64,000 nucleotides of DNA from Pseudomonas kribbensis (GCF_003352185.1 NZ_CP029608.1:3286001-3350000); one strand, 5' to 3'; shown: positions 56,253 through 64,000, counted from the stretch's first letter. Made by a program: numbers and translations. Notes: generated from the letters alone by a model not told the origin.

Positions 56253-57092
56253 TCATGGCGGGCCGCAGATCACCAGAACTCCGAATTTACCTGGCTTGAG
56301 ACGGTCAATTTTCACATACCCCAACTTGGACTCGCCTATATATTCAGCACCCCTCTTTATTTTATAAACTACGGAACCCGAGCATTTATCTATTAAAGGT
56401 CTGGAGTGCGGGACGAATGGTATCGGCGGCAATTCAAAACCCTCGATACTTTTCTCGTCCTCTTCCGTCAAGGTATAACTAAAGTCTCCCCGCGTCCCAT
56501 CAACATAGTGTTCTTCATCTGCGCTCAGCACCGAATAACCTTTCCACACACTCTCGCAAATGTCGCCTTTTTTAAATCCTTGAAAAGGTATTAAAACGAA
56601 TATTCCATCCCAGATTGGACGAATCGTATCGCAATGAAGATAACCCCAAATATCTGCATCCGGAAACTTCGGCGGCAGCAAAACCGGCAAAGGAATGATA
56701 CTGCGATCAATAGTCAGTTTCTTTTCTTCAGATTCAGTTTTATTGCCTGGAAATGGTTTGACTGCTCTAACGGAGTAATAAAGCATTGCGACTCCGTCAT
56801 TAGAAAAAAGACTGACATCCAGAGGTATCTCAAACTCAACCTCGGTAATAGGTCCGTCTTTGACCTGCTTATAGATCGTTGTAGTTATTCCGCCCTGCAC
56901 CCAGTAAACAGTGAGTTCATCTGATTTTCCGAGCTGATCCGCGTAGTTAGGCCAACGGGGAACTCTTGCTGTTCCTCCGTTGATCAATACCTTCGCCGGC
57001 ACGTTGCCGTCCGGATCACTATCGGGCACATCGTCCACTGTGGGACGGTCGGCAAGCAGGCGGTTCGATGATTTTCCTTTACTGATCGTCAT
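56253..57092 (-). CDS. orphan beta-sandwich protein under lux-box-like dyad 3
   Basis: A 279-residue protein of unrecognised family, no signal peptide. Residues about 30-145 form a module like that in the next gene: DELTVYW strand, then MLYYSVRAVKPFPGNKT and KKLTIDRSIIPLP. The start at 57092 (MTISKGKSS) has AGGA about nine bases upstream and lies about 35 bp after the transcription start predicted from the lux-box; ATG 57146 would leave only ten bases to the dyad. It precedes the 671-residue gene by 136 bp on the same strand and probably shares its transcript. A+T-rich codon use. Confidence 0.68.
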   Translation of the reverse strand: MTISKGKSSNRLLADRPTVDDVPDSDPDGNVPAKVLINGGTARVPRWPNYADQLGKSDELTVYWVQGGITTTIYKQVKDGPITEVEFEIPLDVSLFSNDGVAMLYYSVRAVKPFPGNKTESEEKKLTIDRSIIPLPVLLPPKFPDADIWGYLHCDTIRPIWDGIFVLIPFQGFKKGDICESVWKGYSVLSADEEHYVDGTRGDFSYTLTEEDEKSIEGFELPPIPFVPHSRPLIDKCSGSVVYKIKRGAEYIGESKLGYVKIDRLKPGKFGVLVICGPP

Positions 57093-57156
57093 GGCGACAT
57101 CCTGAGGAAATATATCTACAGCTGATGAAATTAGAGGCTTATGCATCGGTTTTGCC

Positions 57157-57176
57157 TACTGTCAGATCTGACAGGT
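57157..57176 (-). promoter_or_regulatory. lux-box-like dyad 3
   Basis: TACTGTCAGATCTGACAGGT, with perfect core TGTCAGATCTGACA, is the closest of the three to known las/rhl/lux boxes (CT-N-CCAGATCTG-N-CAG). A site centred at 57166 would place transcription start near 57124 on the minus strand, with TCTAAT as a possible -10, and so drive the gene at 57092. The divergent ptxS gene has its own palindrome nearer its start. Confidence 0.65.
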
Positions 57177-57251
57177 AGAGATACCGTTCGTCGTCTGCGC
57201 AAGTCATCCACACGGTTTCTCCACTTGACGTTTCTCCAAGGTTGAGGCCAA

Positions 57252-57267
57252 CTGAAACCGGTTTCAG
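57252..57267. promoter_or_regulatory. PtxS operator 1
   Basis: CTGAAACCGGTTTCAG, a perfect 16-bp palindrome containing the established PtxS target TGAAACCGGTTTCA. It lies 19 bp before ptxS and should give self-repression, relieved by 2-ketogluconate. Confidence 0.93.
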
Positions 57268-57286
57268 ACAATAAGAAGACCCAACC

Positions 57287-58312
57287 GTGAACGACTTCTC
57301 CGCCGCCCAGCGCAGCCGCGTCACCATGCTCGACGTCGCCGAACACGCGGGCGTGTCCAAGGCCAGCGTCTCGCGCTTCATCGGCGATGACCGCGCCCTG
57401 CTCTCCGATGCCATCGCCCAACGCATCGAGCAGTCCATTGCCGAACTGGGCTACCGTCCCAATCAAATGGCCCGAGGCCTGAAGCGCGGTCGCACTCGCC
57501 TGATCGGCATGCTGGTGGCCGATATCCGCAACCCTTATTCGATTGCCGTGATGCACGGGGTGGAAACCGCCTGCCGCCGGCACGGCTACAGCCTGGTGGT
57601 GTGCAACACCGACCGCGATGACGAGCAGGAACGCCAGCACCTGGCGCTGTTGCGCTCGTACAACATCGAAGGGCTGATCGTGAACACCCTCGGCCATCAC
57701 CGGGATGAGCTGGACGAGTTGAAGCGGGAAATGCCGCTGGTACTGGTGGATCGCAAGGTCGACGGGCTGGACAGCGACATGGTCGGGTTGAACAACCCGC
57801 TGGCCATCGAGATGGCGCTGGAGCATCTTCAGCAGCGTGGTTACCGCGATATGCTGATGGTGACCGAACCCTATGACGGCACCAGTTCGCGGATCGAGCG
57901 GGTCAGCAGTTTTCAGCAGCAGATTGGCCAGCGCAAAGACATGCGTGGCGCGGTGCTGGAAACCGGCCCAAGCCTTGCGAACGATCTTCAAACCTTTTTG
58001 AACACGCCTGCTATCGGGCCGAAAGCCCTGTTCTGCGCCAATGGCGTGGCGGCGCTGGCCTGCACCCTGGCCTTGCGCGAATTTGGCTGCCGGTTGTTCG
58101 AGGATGTCGGGTTGATCGCGCTGGATGATCTGGATTGGTATCCGCTGGTAGGCAGCGGGATCTCCGCCCTCGCCCAGCCAACCGCCGAGATTGGGGCACA
58201 GGCATTTGAATGCTTGCTCAAGCGTTTACGTGGGAATGACGAAGCGGCGCGAACCGTGGATTTTGCACCGGTGCTGGTCGAGCGTGGTTCGACGCGCAGC
58301 AATGCGGAATAA
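57287..58312 (+). CDS. ptxS: LacI family repressor PtxS
   Basis: A 341-residue LacI/GalR regulator of 2-ketogluconate use. The N-terminal helix-turn-helix and hinge are in VTMLDVAEHAGVSKASVSRF. The periplasmic-binding-protein-like effector domain spans about 70-335 (LIGMLVADIRNPYSIAVMHG, GLIALDDLDWYPLVGSGISA). The start is GTG 57287. Two copies of the PtxS palindrome flank the gene, one before it and one before kguE, so it represses itself and the kgu operon. In P. aeruginosa the homologue responds to 2-ketogluconate. Confidence 0.93.
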   Translation: MNDFSAAQRSRVTMLDVAEHAGVSKASVSRFIGDDRALLSDAIAQRIEQSIAELGYRPNQMARGLKRGRTRLIGMLVADIRNPYSIAVMHGVETACRRHGYSLVVCNTDRDDEQERQHLALLRSYNIEGLIVNTLGHHRDELDELKREMPLVLVDRKVDGLDSDMVGLNNPLAIEMALEHLQQRGYRDMLMVTEPYDGTSSRIERVSSFQQQIGQRKDMRGAVLETGPSLANDLQTFLNTPAIGPKALFCANGVAALACTLALREFGCRLFEDVGLIALDDLDWYPLVGSGISALAQPTAEIGAQAFECLLKRLRGNDEAARTVDFAPVLVERGSTRSNAE

Positions 58313-58349
58313 GGCCCTACGGGGCCACCCAAATTTTTTTGAACAAAAA

Positions 58350-58363
58350 TGAAACCGGTTTCA
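58350..58363. promoter_or_regulatory. PtxS operator 2, kgu operon promoter
   Basis: TGAAACCGGTTTCA, identical to the core of operator 1, lies 13 bp before the kguE start, right next to its ribosome site (GAGGT). Binding here would block the kguEKTD promoter. Confidence 0.93.
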
Positions 58364-58376
58364 GAGGTAGATAACA

Positions 58377-59159
58377 ATGAATAAACCTGCCGTTTCCATC
58401 AGTCTCTCCAGCTACGGCGCCGACCTTGTGCGTCGCCGTGGCCAAGGCTCGTTCATCGAGGTGCTGGCCGCTGCGGGCGCCAATCGCATCGAATGGCGCG
58501 AAGAGCTGCTGACCAACGAAGTCCCCGAACAGCTCGCCGCCGCAACACAAGCCGAAGGCCTGCAAAGCATCTACTCCTCGCCCACCGAGCTGTGGCTGGC
58601 CGGCCAGTCGCGGCCCAATCCCGAACTCATCACTGCACTGCAAAACGCCGAAGCGTTCGGTTCGAAGTGGCTGAAGGTTTCCCTTGGTTTTTTCACTGAC
58701 AACAACGATCTGCAGACACTATCGCAGATCCTTGCGCAAAGCCCTGTGCAGTTGCTGGTAGAGAATGATCAGACCCTGCATGGCGGTCGCATCGAACCAT
58801 TCCAGCGCTTCTTCGCCGCCGTCGAGCAACACAACCTGCCGATCAAGATGACCTTCGACATCGGCAACTGGCAGTGGCAAGACCAGTCCGCCACCAGTGC
58901 CGCACGGTTGTTGGGGCGCCACGTCGGCTACGTGCATTGCAAAGCCGTGGCCCGCCGTGCGGACGGCAAACTGGTAGCGGTGCCACCGGCCGCCACGGAT
59001 CTGCATCTGTGGGAACAACTGCTGCGGCACATGGCCCAAGGGGTCATGCGCGCCGCCGAATACCCGTTGCAGGGCGATGACCTGGTGCAACTCACCACCG
59101 AACACGTCGCCGCCCTCGCCCGCCTCGGCCAATCCCGCCTGGAGCCTGCTCATGTCTGA
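58377..59159 (+). CDS. kguE: KguE, TIM-barrel epimerase/isomerase-like protein
   Basis: A 260-residue AP endonuclease-2-type TIM barrel (xylose isomerase-like). [28 protein letters not shown] and GYVHCKAV supply the expected acidic and His metal ligands of the family. It is encoded first in the 2-ketogluconate operon. Its exact reaction has not been settled, and the epimerase name is by family. It overlaps kguK by eight bases. Confidence 0.9.
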   Translation: MNKPAVSISLSSYGADLVRRRGQGSFIEVLAAAGANRIEWREELLTNEVPEQLAAATQAEGLQSIYSSPTELWLAGQSRPNPELITALQNAEAFGSKWLKVSLGFFTDNNDLQTLSQILAQSPVQLLVENDQTLHGGRIEPFQRFFAAVEQHNLPIKMTFDIGNWQWQDQSATSAARLLGRHVGYVHCKAVARRADGKLVAVPPAATDLHLWEQLLRHMAQGVMRAAEYPLQGDDLVQLTTEHVAALARLGQSRLEPAHV

Positions 59160-60171
59160 GATCGATATTCTGTCGTTCGGCGAAACCATGGCCATGTTTG
59201 TCGCCGAACAGAGCGGTGATCTGGCATTCGTCGACCAGTTCCACAGGCGGATTGCCGGGGCGGACAGCAATGTGGCCATCGGTTTGTCCCGGTTGGGTTT
59301 CAACGTTGCCTGGCTGAGCCGGGTGGGCGCTGATTCGCTGGGTCGTTTCGTGATCGAAACCCTGCACCGGGAAGGCCTGGATTGCAGCCATGTCGAAGTC
59401 GACAGCGCGCACCCGACCGGCTTCCAGCTCAAATCCCGCAACGATGACGGCAGCGATCCGACGGTCGAGTACTTCCGCCGGGGTTCGGCAGCCAGTCATC
59501 TGTCACCGCAGTCGATCACCCCGACACTGCTGGGTGCCCGACATCTGCACGCCACCGGCATTCCCCCGGCGCTGTCAGCCTCGGCGCGGGAAATGTCCCA
59601 TGAGCTGATGACCCGCATGCGCACCGCCGGGCGCAGCGTGTCGTTCGACCCGAACCTGCGCCCGAGCCTGTGGGCCAGCGAACGGGAGATGATCACCGAA
59701 ATCAACCGCTTCGCCGCCCTCGCCCACTGGGTGTTGCCGGGGTTGAGTGAAGGTCGGCTGCTGACCGGATTTGACGACCCGGCGGATATCGCCGCGTTCT
59801 ATCTCGATCAGGGTGCCGAAGCTGTGGCGATCAAACTCGGGCCGCAGGGTGCGTATTACCGCACGCATCTGGATCAGGGGTTTGTTGCCGGGGTGCCGGT
59901 TGAAACCGTGGTCGATACGGTCGGCGCCGGTGACGGTTTTGCAGTGGGCATGATCAGCGCCCTGCTGGAGCATCAGAGCTTTCCCGAGGCGGTCAGACGT
60001 GCCAACTGGATTGGCAGCCGGGCGGTGCAGAGCCGTGGCGACATGGAGGGTTTGCCGACCCGATCCGAACTTTCGGCTGAACTGGAGGCCGTCAATCGCG
60101 AGCAGGCTCGCTCCCACAAGGGTTCTGAGTTGGAATCCGATCCAGTGTGGGAGCGAGCCTGCTCGCGATAA
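59152..60171 (+). CDS. kguK: 2-ketogluconate kinase KguK, C terminus encoded by REP
   Basis: A 339-residue PfkB-family sugar kinase that makes 2-keto-6-phosphogluconate from 2-ketogluconate. The N-terminal glycine motif is [18 protein letters not shown]. The catalytic Asp and anion hole are in [14 protein letters not shown] (about 255-268). ATG 59152 lies inside the kguE end. The last 25 or so codons ([14 protein letters not shown] and on to WERACSR) are the sequence of a REP doublet and the stop codon follows it, so the gene has gained a tail of about 25 residues over the usual length of about 315. Confidence 0.93.
   Translation: MSEIDILSFGETMAMFVAEQSGDLAFVDQFHRRIAGADSNVAIGLSRLGFNVAWLSRVGADSLGRFVIETLHREGLDCSHVEVDSAHPTGFQLKSRNDDGSDPTVEYFRRGSAASHLSPQSITPTLLGARHLHATGIPPALSASAREMSHELMTRMRTAGRSVSFDPNLRPSLWASEREMITEINRFAALAHWVLPGLSEGRLLTGFDDPADIAAFYLDQGAEAVAIKLGPQGAYYRTHLDQGFVAGVPVETVVDTVGAGDGFAVGMISALLEHQSFPEAVRRANWIGSRAVQSRGDMEGLPTRSELSAELEAVNREQARSHKGSELESDPVWERACSR
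60094..60169. repeat. REP doublet inside the 3' end of kguK
   Basis: ATCGCGAGCAGGCTCGCTCCCA and TGTGGGAGCGAGCCTGCTCGCGAT flank about 30 bases. Both arms are read in frame as the last codons of kguK, and the TAA stop overlaps the last base of the right arm. The palindrome can form a stable hairpin in the message between kguK and kguT. Confidence 0.92.
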
Positions 60172-60238
60172 GGCCAGTGCAAACAACAGATTTTTTTGAA
60201 CCTGCTGCGACAAAAACAACAAGCTCAGGAGCAAGACC

Positions 60239-61537
60239 ATGAAAACCGCAACCCTCGCCACCCGCCGCTGGTGGTACATCATGCCGATCGTGTTCATCAC
60301 CTACAGCCTGGCGTACCTGGACCGGGCCAATTACGGTTTCGCCGCCGCGTCCGGAATGGCTGCCGACCTGATGATTACGCCGGGTCTGTCCTCGCTGCTC
60401 GGCGCGCTGTTCTTCCTCGGTTACTTTTTCTTCCAGGTGCCCGGCGCGATCTACGCGCAAAAGCACAGCGTGAAGAAGCTGATTTTCGTTAGCCTGATTT
60501 TCTGGGGCGGGCTCGCCACGCTGACCGGCGTGGTCTCCAACGCCTATTGGCTGATCGTCATCCGCTTCATGCTCGGCGTGGTCGAAGCGGCGGTAATGCC
60601 GGCGATGCTGGTGTACCTGTGCCACTGGTTCACCCGCGCCGAACGCTCCCGGGCCAACACCTTCCTGATCCTCGGCAACCCGGTAACGATGCTGTGGATG
60701 TCGGTGGTTTCGGGTTATCTGGTGCAGCATTTCAGCTGGCGCTGGATGTTCATCATCGAAGGGCTGCCGGCGGTGCTCTGGGCGTTTATCTGGTGGAAGC
60801 TCGCCGATGATCGTCCGGCCCAGGCCAAGTGGCTGAGCGACCGGGAAAAGCACGATCTGGAAAGCGCCCTCGCCGCCGAACAGGTCGGGATCAAAGCCGT
60901 GAAGAACTACGCCGAAGCCTTCCGCTCGCCGAAGGTGATCATCCTGGCGCTGCAGTTTTTCTGCTGGAGCATCGGCGTCTACGGCTTCGTGCTGTGGCTG
61001 CCGTCGATCCTCAAGGCCGGCGCGCAGATGGACATGATCGAGGCCGGCTGGCTGTCGGCGTTGCCGTATCTCGCGGCGGTGATCGGCATGCTGCTGGTGT
61101 CGTGGGGCTCGGACAAACTGCAAAAGCGCAAACGTTTCGTCTGGCCGCCTCTGCTGATTGCCTCGGTGGCGTTCTACGGCTCCTACGCCTTGGGCGCGGA
61201 GCATTTCTGGTGGTCGTACACGCTGCTGGTGATCGCCGGCGCCTGCATGTACGCGCCTTATGGGCCGTTCTTCGCCATCGTCCCGGAGATCCTGCCGGCC
61301 AACGTTGCCGGTGGCGCCATGGCGCTGATCAACAGCATGGGCGCGCTCGGCTCCTTTGGCGGCTCGTATCTGGTCGGCTACCTGAACAGCTCCACCGGTT
61401 CGCCCGGTGCTTCGTACCTGTTGATGAGCGGCGCGTTGCTGCTCTCGGTGGTGCTGACGATTTTTCTCAAGCCCGGCTCCAGCGACCGGGTGACGGCCAA
61501 GCGTGTCGCACCGCGTCCGCTGCCGGCCCATTCCTGA
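60239..61537 (+). CDS. kguT: 2-ketogluconate transporter KguT (MFS)
   Basis: A 432-residue major facilitator of the anion:cation symporter family with twelve helices. It has the family N terminus WWYIMPIVFITYSLAYLDRA and the conserved RFMLGVVEAAVMPAMLVYL. It takes up 2-ketogluconate made in the periplasm from gluconate. AGGAG lies 8 bp before the ATG. It sits between kguK and kguD as in other pseudomonads. Confidence 0.92.
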   Translation: MKTATLATRRWWYIMPIVFITYSLAYLDRANYGFAAASGMAADLMITPGLSSLLGALFFLGYFFFQVPGAIYAQKHSVKKLIFVSLIFWGGLATLTGVVSNAYWLIVIRFMLGVVEAAVMPAMLVYLCHWFTRAERSRANTFLILGNPVTMLWMSVVSGYLVQHFSWRWMFIIEGLPAVLWAFIWWKLADDRPAQAKWLSDREKHDLESALAAEQVGIKAVKNYAEAFRSPKVIILALQFFCWSIGVYGFVLWLPSILKAGAQMDMIEAGWLSALPYLAAVIGMLLVSWGSDKLQKRKRFVWPPLLIASVAFYGSYALGAEHFWWSYTLLVIAGACMYAPYGPFFAIVPEILPANVAGGAMALINSMGALGSFGGSYLVGYLNSSTGSPGASYLLMSGALLLSVVLTIFLKPGSSDRVTAKRVAPRPLPAHS

Positions 61538-61558
61538 ATTGATAGAGAGATGACTGCG

Positions 61559-62536
61559 ATGAAAAAGCAGGTTGTGCTGTACAAAAAACTGTCGCCTTCG
61601 CTGATGGCGCGTCTGCAAGAGCAAGTTGATGTAACGCTGATCGAAAGCCTCGACGCGGATGGTCTGATGAAACTGCGTGACGCCCTGCCCGCCGCCCATG
61701 GTTTGCTCGGTGCCAGCCTCAAACTGGACGCGGCGCTGCTCGATCTGGCGCCGCAGCTCGAAGCGATTTCCAGCGTTTCGGTGGGCGTCGACAACTACGA
61801 CATCGACTACCTGACCCGGCGCCGGATTCTGCTGACCAATACCCCGGACGTGCTCACCGAAACCACCGCCGACACCGGTTTCGCACTGATCCTGGCCACC
61901 GCCCGGCGGGTGGTGGAACTGGCGAACATGGTGCGCGGCGGTCACTGGCACCGCAGCATCGGCCCGGCGCATTTCGGCACCGATGTGCACGGCAAGACCT
62001 TGGGCATCATCGGCATGGGGCGGATCGGTGAGGCGTTGGCCCAGCGCGGGCATTTCGGGTTCGGGATGCCGGTCATCTATCACAGCCAGTCGCGAAAGCC
62101 GGCGGTCGAGGCGCGATTCGATGCGCAGTACCGCAGTCTGGAGGATCTGCTGCGGCAGGCGGACTTCATTTGCCTCACGTTGCCGCTGACGGCGCAGACT
62201 GAAGGCTTGATTGGCGCAGAACAGTTTGCGTTGATGCGCCCGGAAAGCATCTTCATCAACATTTCACGGGGCAAGGTTGTAGATGAAGCGGCGATGATCG
62301 AGACCTTGCGGCACAACCGGATTCGCGCTGCGGGGCTGGATGTGTTCGAGCGTGAGCCGCTGAATCATGACTCGCCGTTGTTGCAGTTGAACAACGTGGT
62401 GGCGACACCGCATATGGGTTCGGCGACCCATGAAACGCGAGAAGCGATGGCGCGGTGTGCGGTGGAGAATCTGTTGGCGGCGTTGGGTGGGGAGAAGCCA
62501 ATGAATCTGGTGAACTCATCAGCTTGGCAGAGCTGA
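61559..62536 (+). CDS. kguD: 2-ketogluconate-6-phosphate reductase KguD
   Basis: A 325-residue D-2-hydroxyacid dehydrogenase. The Rossmann motif is LGIIGMGRIGEALAQRG (about 145-161). Catalytic Arg and Glu are in NISRGKVVDE and DVFEREPL, and the His is in TPHMGSATHE. It reduces 2-keto-6-phosphogluconate to 6-phosphogluconate, which enters the Entner-Doudoroff route. ATG 61559 has GAGAG at a normal distance; ATG 61550, three codons earlier, is too close to it. It is the last gene of the operon, followed by a REP doublet. Confidence 0.92.
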   Translation: MKKQVVLYKKLSPSLMARLQEQVDVTLIESLDADGLMKLRDALPAAHGLLGASLKLDAALLDLAPQLEAISSVSVGVDNYDIDYLTRRRILLTNTPDVLTETTADTGFALILATARRVVELANMVRGGHWHRSIGPAHFGTDVHGKTLGIIGMGRIGEALAQRGHFGFGMPVIYHSQSRKPAVEARFDAQYRSLEDLLRQADFICLTLPLTAQTEGLIGAEQFALMRPESIFINISRGKVVDEAAMIETLRHNRIRAAGLDVFEREPLNHDSPLLQLNNVVATPHMGSATHETREAMARCAVENLLAALGGEKPMNLVNSSAWQS

Positions 62537-62561
62537 AACTCTCAGCGCTTGTACCGGCCCT

Positions 62562-62635
62562 TTCGCGAGCAGGCTCGCTCCCACAGGTCTTGTGTACACC
62601 GCAGTACACTTTGGGAGCGAGCCTGCTCGCGAAGG
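62562..62635. repeat. REP doublet (REPIN)
   Basis: TTCGCGAGCAGGCTCGCTCCCA and TTGGGAGCGAGCCTGCTCGCGAA are inverted copies about 28 bases apart, between the convergent kguD and aruH genes. The right arm is TTGGGAG rather than GTGGGAG, a one-base change. Confidence 0.9.
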
Positions 62636-62660
62636 GGCCAGTCAAGACAACACAGAACCT

Positions 62661-63848
62661 TCAGGCGCTGCGCACTTGCAGAAGCTGCGCAGCGCACAAG
62701 GCAATCCGCGAACACGCATCCGCCAGCTTCACCCGATCCACCACCAGCCCGATACGGATGTGCCCCGCCGCACTGGGTCCGAACGCTTCACCGGCCAGCA
62801 CCGAAACTCCATACCCTTCCAGCAGCCGCTCGGCAAAACCCTGCGCGCCGATCCCGGTCTGGCGCACATCGACCATCACGAACATCCCGCCATCCGGCCT
62901 GATCGGGTACAACCCCGGACAGCCGCGCAACCGCTCGCACACCAGATCCCGGCGCAACCGGTATTCCTCGCGCATCTGCGTCACTTCCGGCAAATCCTTC
63001 TCCAGCGCGACCTGCGCGGCTTTCTGTACGAAGTCTGGCAGACCGAACAGCATGCTCAACGACAGATTCACCAGATGCTCGGCCAACGGCTTGGGCCCGA
63101 TCATCCAGCCGATGCGCCACCCGGTCATCGCATGGGATTTGGACAGGCTATTGATAGTCGCCGTGCGCTCGGCCATGCCCGGCAGGCTCGCCGGGCTGAC
63201 ATGCGAGCCTTCGTATAACAATTCGCTGTAGACCTCATCGCTGATCAGCCACAGGTCATGACGGATGCACAGCGCTGCCAGCTCCTGCCAGATCAGCAAC
63301 GACAGACTGGCGCCGGAAGGATTGTTGGGACTGTTGAGCAGCATGGCCCGAGTCTTCGGGGTGATGCGCGCCGCGACATCCACCGGATCGACACGAAAGC
63401 CGTTTTCCGGCCGCACTGGCACCGGCACGACGGTTGCGCCACAGGCGCCGAAAACACCTTCGTAGGTGACATACATGGGTTCGGCGACGATGACCTCATC
63501 GCCCGGATCGAGCAGACATTGCGCCACCGAATACACCGCGCATTGCGCGCCCGGCAGCACAATCACATGGTCAGCGTCCACGTCCTGGCCGCTGCGTCGC
63601 CAATGACGCTCGGCGATCCTTTTGCGCAGCTCCATCCGGCCGCGCACTTCGGAATAATGGGTATCGCCCGCCAACAGGCTGTCGATGGCGCCGTGGATGA
63701 TCGGCAGCGGTGTATCGAAATCCGGATCACCCACCGATAGCAGCAATACATCGACCCCTTCGGCGCGCAGCTCCAGCGCTCGGTCGTGAATCCGCCAGGC
63801 CGCTGCTCCCTCCCCGGCGATTCGTTGGGTCAAGGCTGAATAGCGCAT
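62661..63848 (-). CDS. aruH: arginine:pyruvate transaminase
   Basis: A 395-residue class I/II PLP aminotransferase. It closely resembles P. aeruginosa AruH: the start is MRYS-x-x-TQRIAG, VGDPDFDTP is at about 39-47, the PLP lysine is Lys237 (SLSKSHAMTGWR), and AGEAFGPSAAGHIR is near the end. AruH moves the alpha-amino group of arginine to pyruvate in the transaminase route of arginine use. The partner aruI decarboxylase is not in the window. Identification is by memory of the family; a general aminotransferase label is the fallback. Confidence 0.82.
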   Translation of the reverse strand: MRYSALTQRIAGEGAAAWRIHDRALELRAEGVDVLLLSVGDPDFDTPLPIIHGAIDSLLAGDTHYSEVRGRMELRKRIAERHWRRSGQDVDADHVIVLPGAQCAVYSVAQCLLDPGDEVIVAEPMYVTYEGVFGACGATVVPVPVRPENGFRVDPVDVAARITPKTRAMLLNSPNNPSGASLSLLIWQELAALCIRHDLWLISDEVYSELLYEGSHVSPASLPGMAERTATINSLSKSHAMTGWRIGWMIGPKPLAEHLVNLSLSMLFGLPDFVQKAAQVALEKDLPEVTQMREEYRLRRDLVCERLRGCPGLYPIRPDGGMFVMVDVRQTGIGAQGFAERLLEGYGVSVLAGEAFGPSAAGHIRIGLVVDRVKLADACSRIALCAAQLLQVRSA

Positions 63849-63889
63849 GTACGTCTCCTGATTGCGCGGTCTCCAGCCTTCACCCTAGG

Positions 63890-64000
63890 TCAAATCACAA
63901 ACCGCGCCACCATCGCATTCAAATCCACCGCCAGACGCGACAGTTCGTGAGTGGCGGCGCTGGTCTGGTTGGCCCCGGCCGCCGATTGGGTGGCCAGATC
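63890..64000 (-). CDS. methyl-accepting chemotaxis protein, C-terminal end (5' part outside window)
   Basis: The last 36 codons and stop of a gene that enters from the right edge on the minus strand. The sequence DLATQSAAGANQTSAATHEL then SRLAVDLNAMVARFVI is the standard end of pseudomonad chemoreceptor signalling domains (GANQTS...A..L..LA..L...V..F). No CheR-binding pentapeptide is present at the C terminus. Ligand and membrane topology cannot be told from the fragment. Confidence 0.82.
   Translation of the reverse strand, partial: DLATQSAAGANQTSAATHELSRLAVDLNAMVARFVI

Noticed and set aside
43436..62635. REP copies as a CRISPR array
   Set aside because: The copies are few, widely spaced, inverted in pairs and without regular spacers or cas genes.

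Overview
The window looks like chromosomal DNA of a fluorescent Pseudomonas (P. fluorescens group). The grounds are high-GC codon use, a complete pseudomonad-type arn operon ending in ugd, the ptxS-kguEKTD 2-ketogluconate locus with exact PtxS palindromes, an aruH-type arginine:pyruvate transaminase, and repeated REP doublets of the GTGGGAGCGAGC(C/T)TGCTCGCG type between genes. No rRNA, tRNA, CRISPR array, insertion sequence or prophage was seen.

Layout. 0-1.9 kb: the end of an ArnT paralogue and a second GT39-type glycosyltransferase. 2.0-5.7 kb: an FbpABC ferric-iron ABC importer with a possible Fur site. 5.8-6.7 kb: an orphan tyrosine recombinase. 7.1-17.5 kb: the lipid A aminoarabinose operon arnB-C-A-D-T-E-F-ugd plus a coupled GT39 gene, nearly all joined by 1-4 base start/stop overlaps. 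17.5-20.2 kb: GNAT acetyltransferase, MFS transporter, HPP membrane protein. 20.4-29.5 kb: acyl-CoA catabolism. A HIBCH-like hydrolase and an acyl-CoA dehydrogenase lie on the plus strand. An AraC regulator and a five-gene unit (acyl-CoA ligase, SDR dehydrogenase, thiolase, acyl-CoA dehydrogenase, enoyl-CoA hydratase) on the minus strand make one full beta-oxidation turn.

29.6-34 kb: an efeU-efeO-efeB iron system with an extra M75 protein, behind a good Fur box and closed by a strong terminator. 34-45.5 kb: pssA, a TetR gene with a palindromic operator, a DUF1348 protein, an orphan lectin-like gene, a TSUP permease, nudC, a dienoyl-CoA isomerase, a methyltransferase, a TPR/ECF sigma/anti-sigma set whose sigma gene seems to start at ATT, pncA, and an RstAB-like two-component system. 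45.8-50.1 kb: an RND efflux adaptor and pump divergent from that system. 50.1-50.8 kb: a DUF1345 membrane protein.

50.8-57.2 kb is the most unusual stretch, an island richer in A+T than its surroundings. It holds an orphan 156-residue protein, an autotransporter and two large orphan proteins that appear to be built from shared beta-sandwich modules. Near-identical lux-box-like dyads (CTG-N-CAG-N3-TGACAG) sit at its two ends and point inward, and a third lies before the orphan gene at 36.9 kb. I infer a small quorum-sensing or LuxR-solo regulon of orphan proteins without signal peptides. One of the orphan genes carries a run of ten C that could allow phase variation. No luxR or luxI gene is in the window.

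57.3-62.5 kb: ptxS-kguE-kguK-kguT-kguD. 62.7-64 kb: aruH and the last codons of a chemoreceptor gene. Many long open frames antisense to these genes were treated as shadows.
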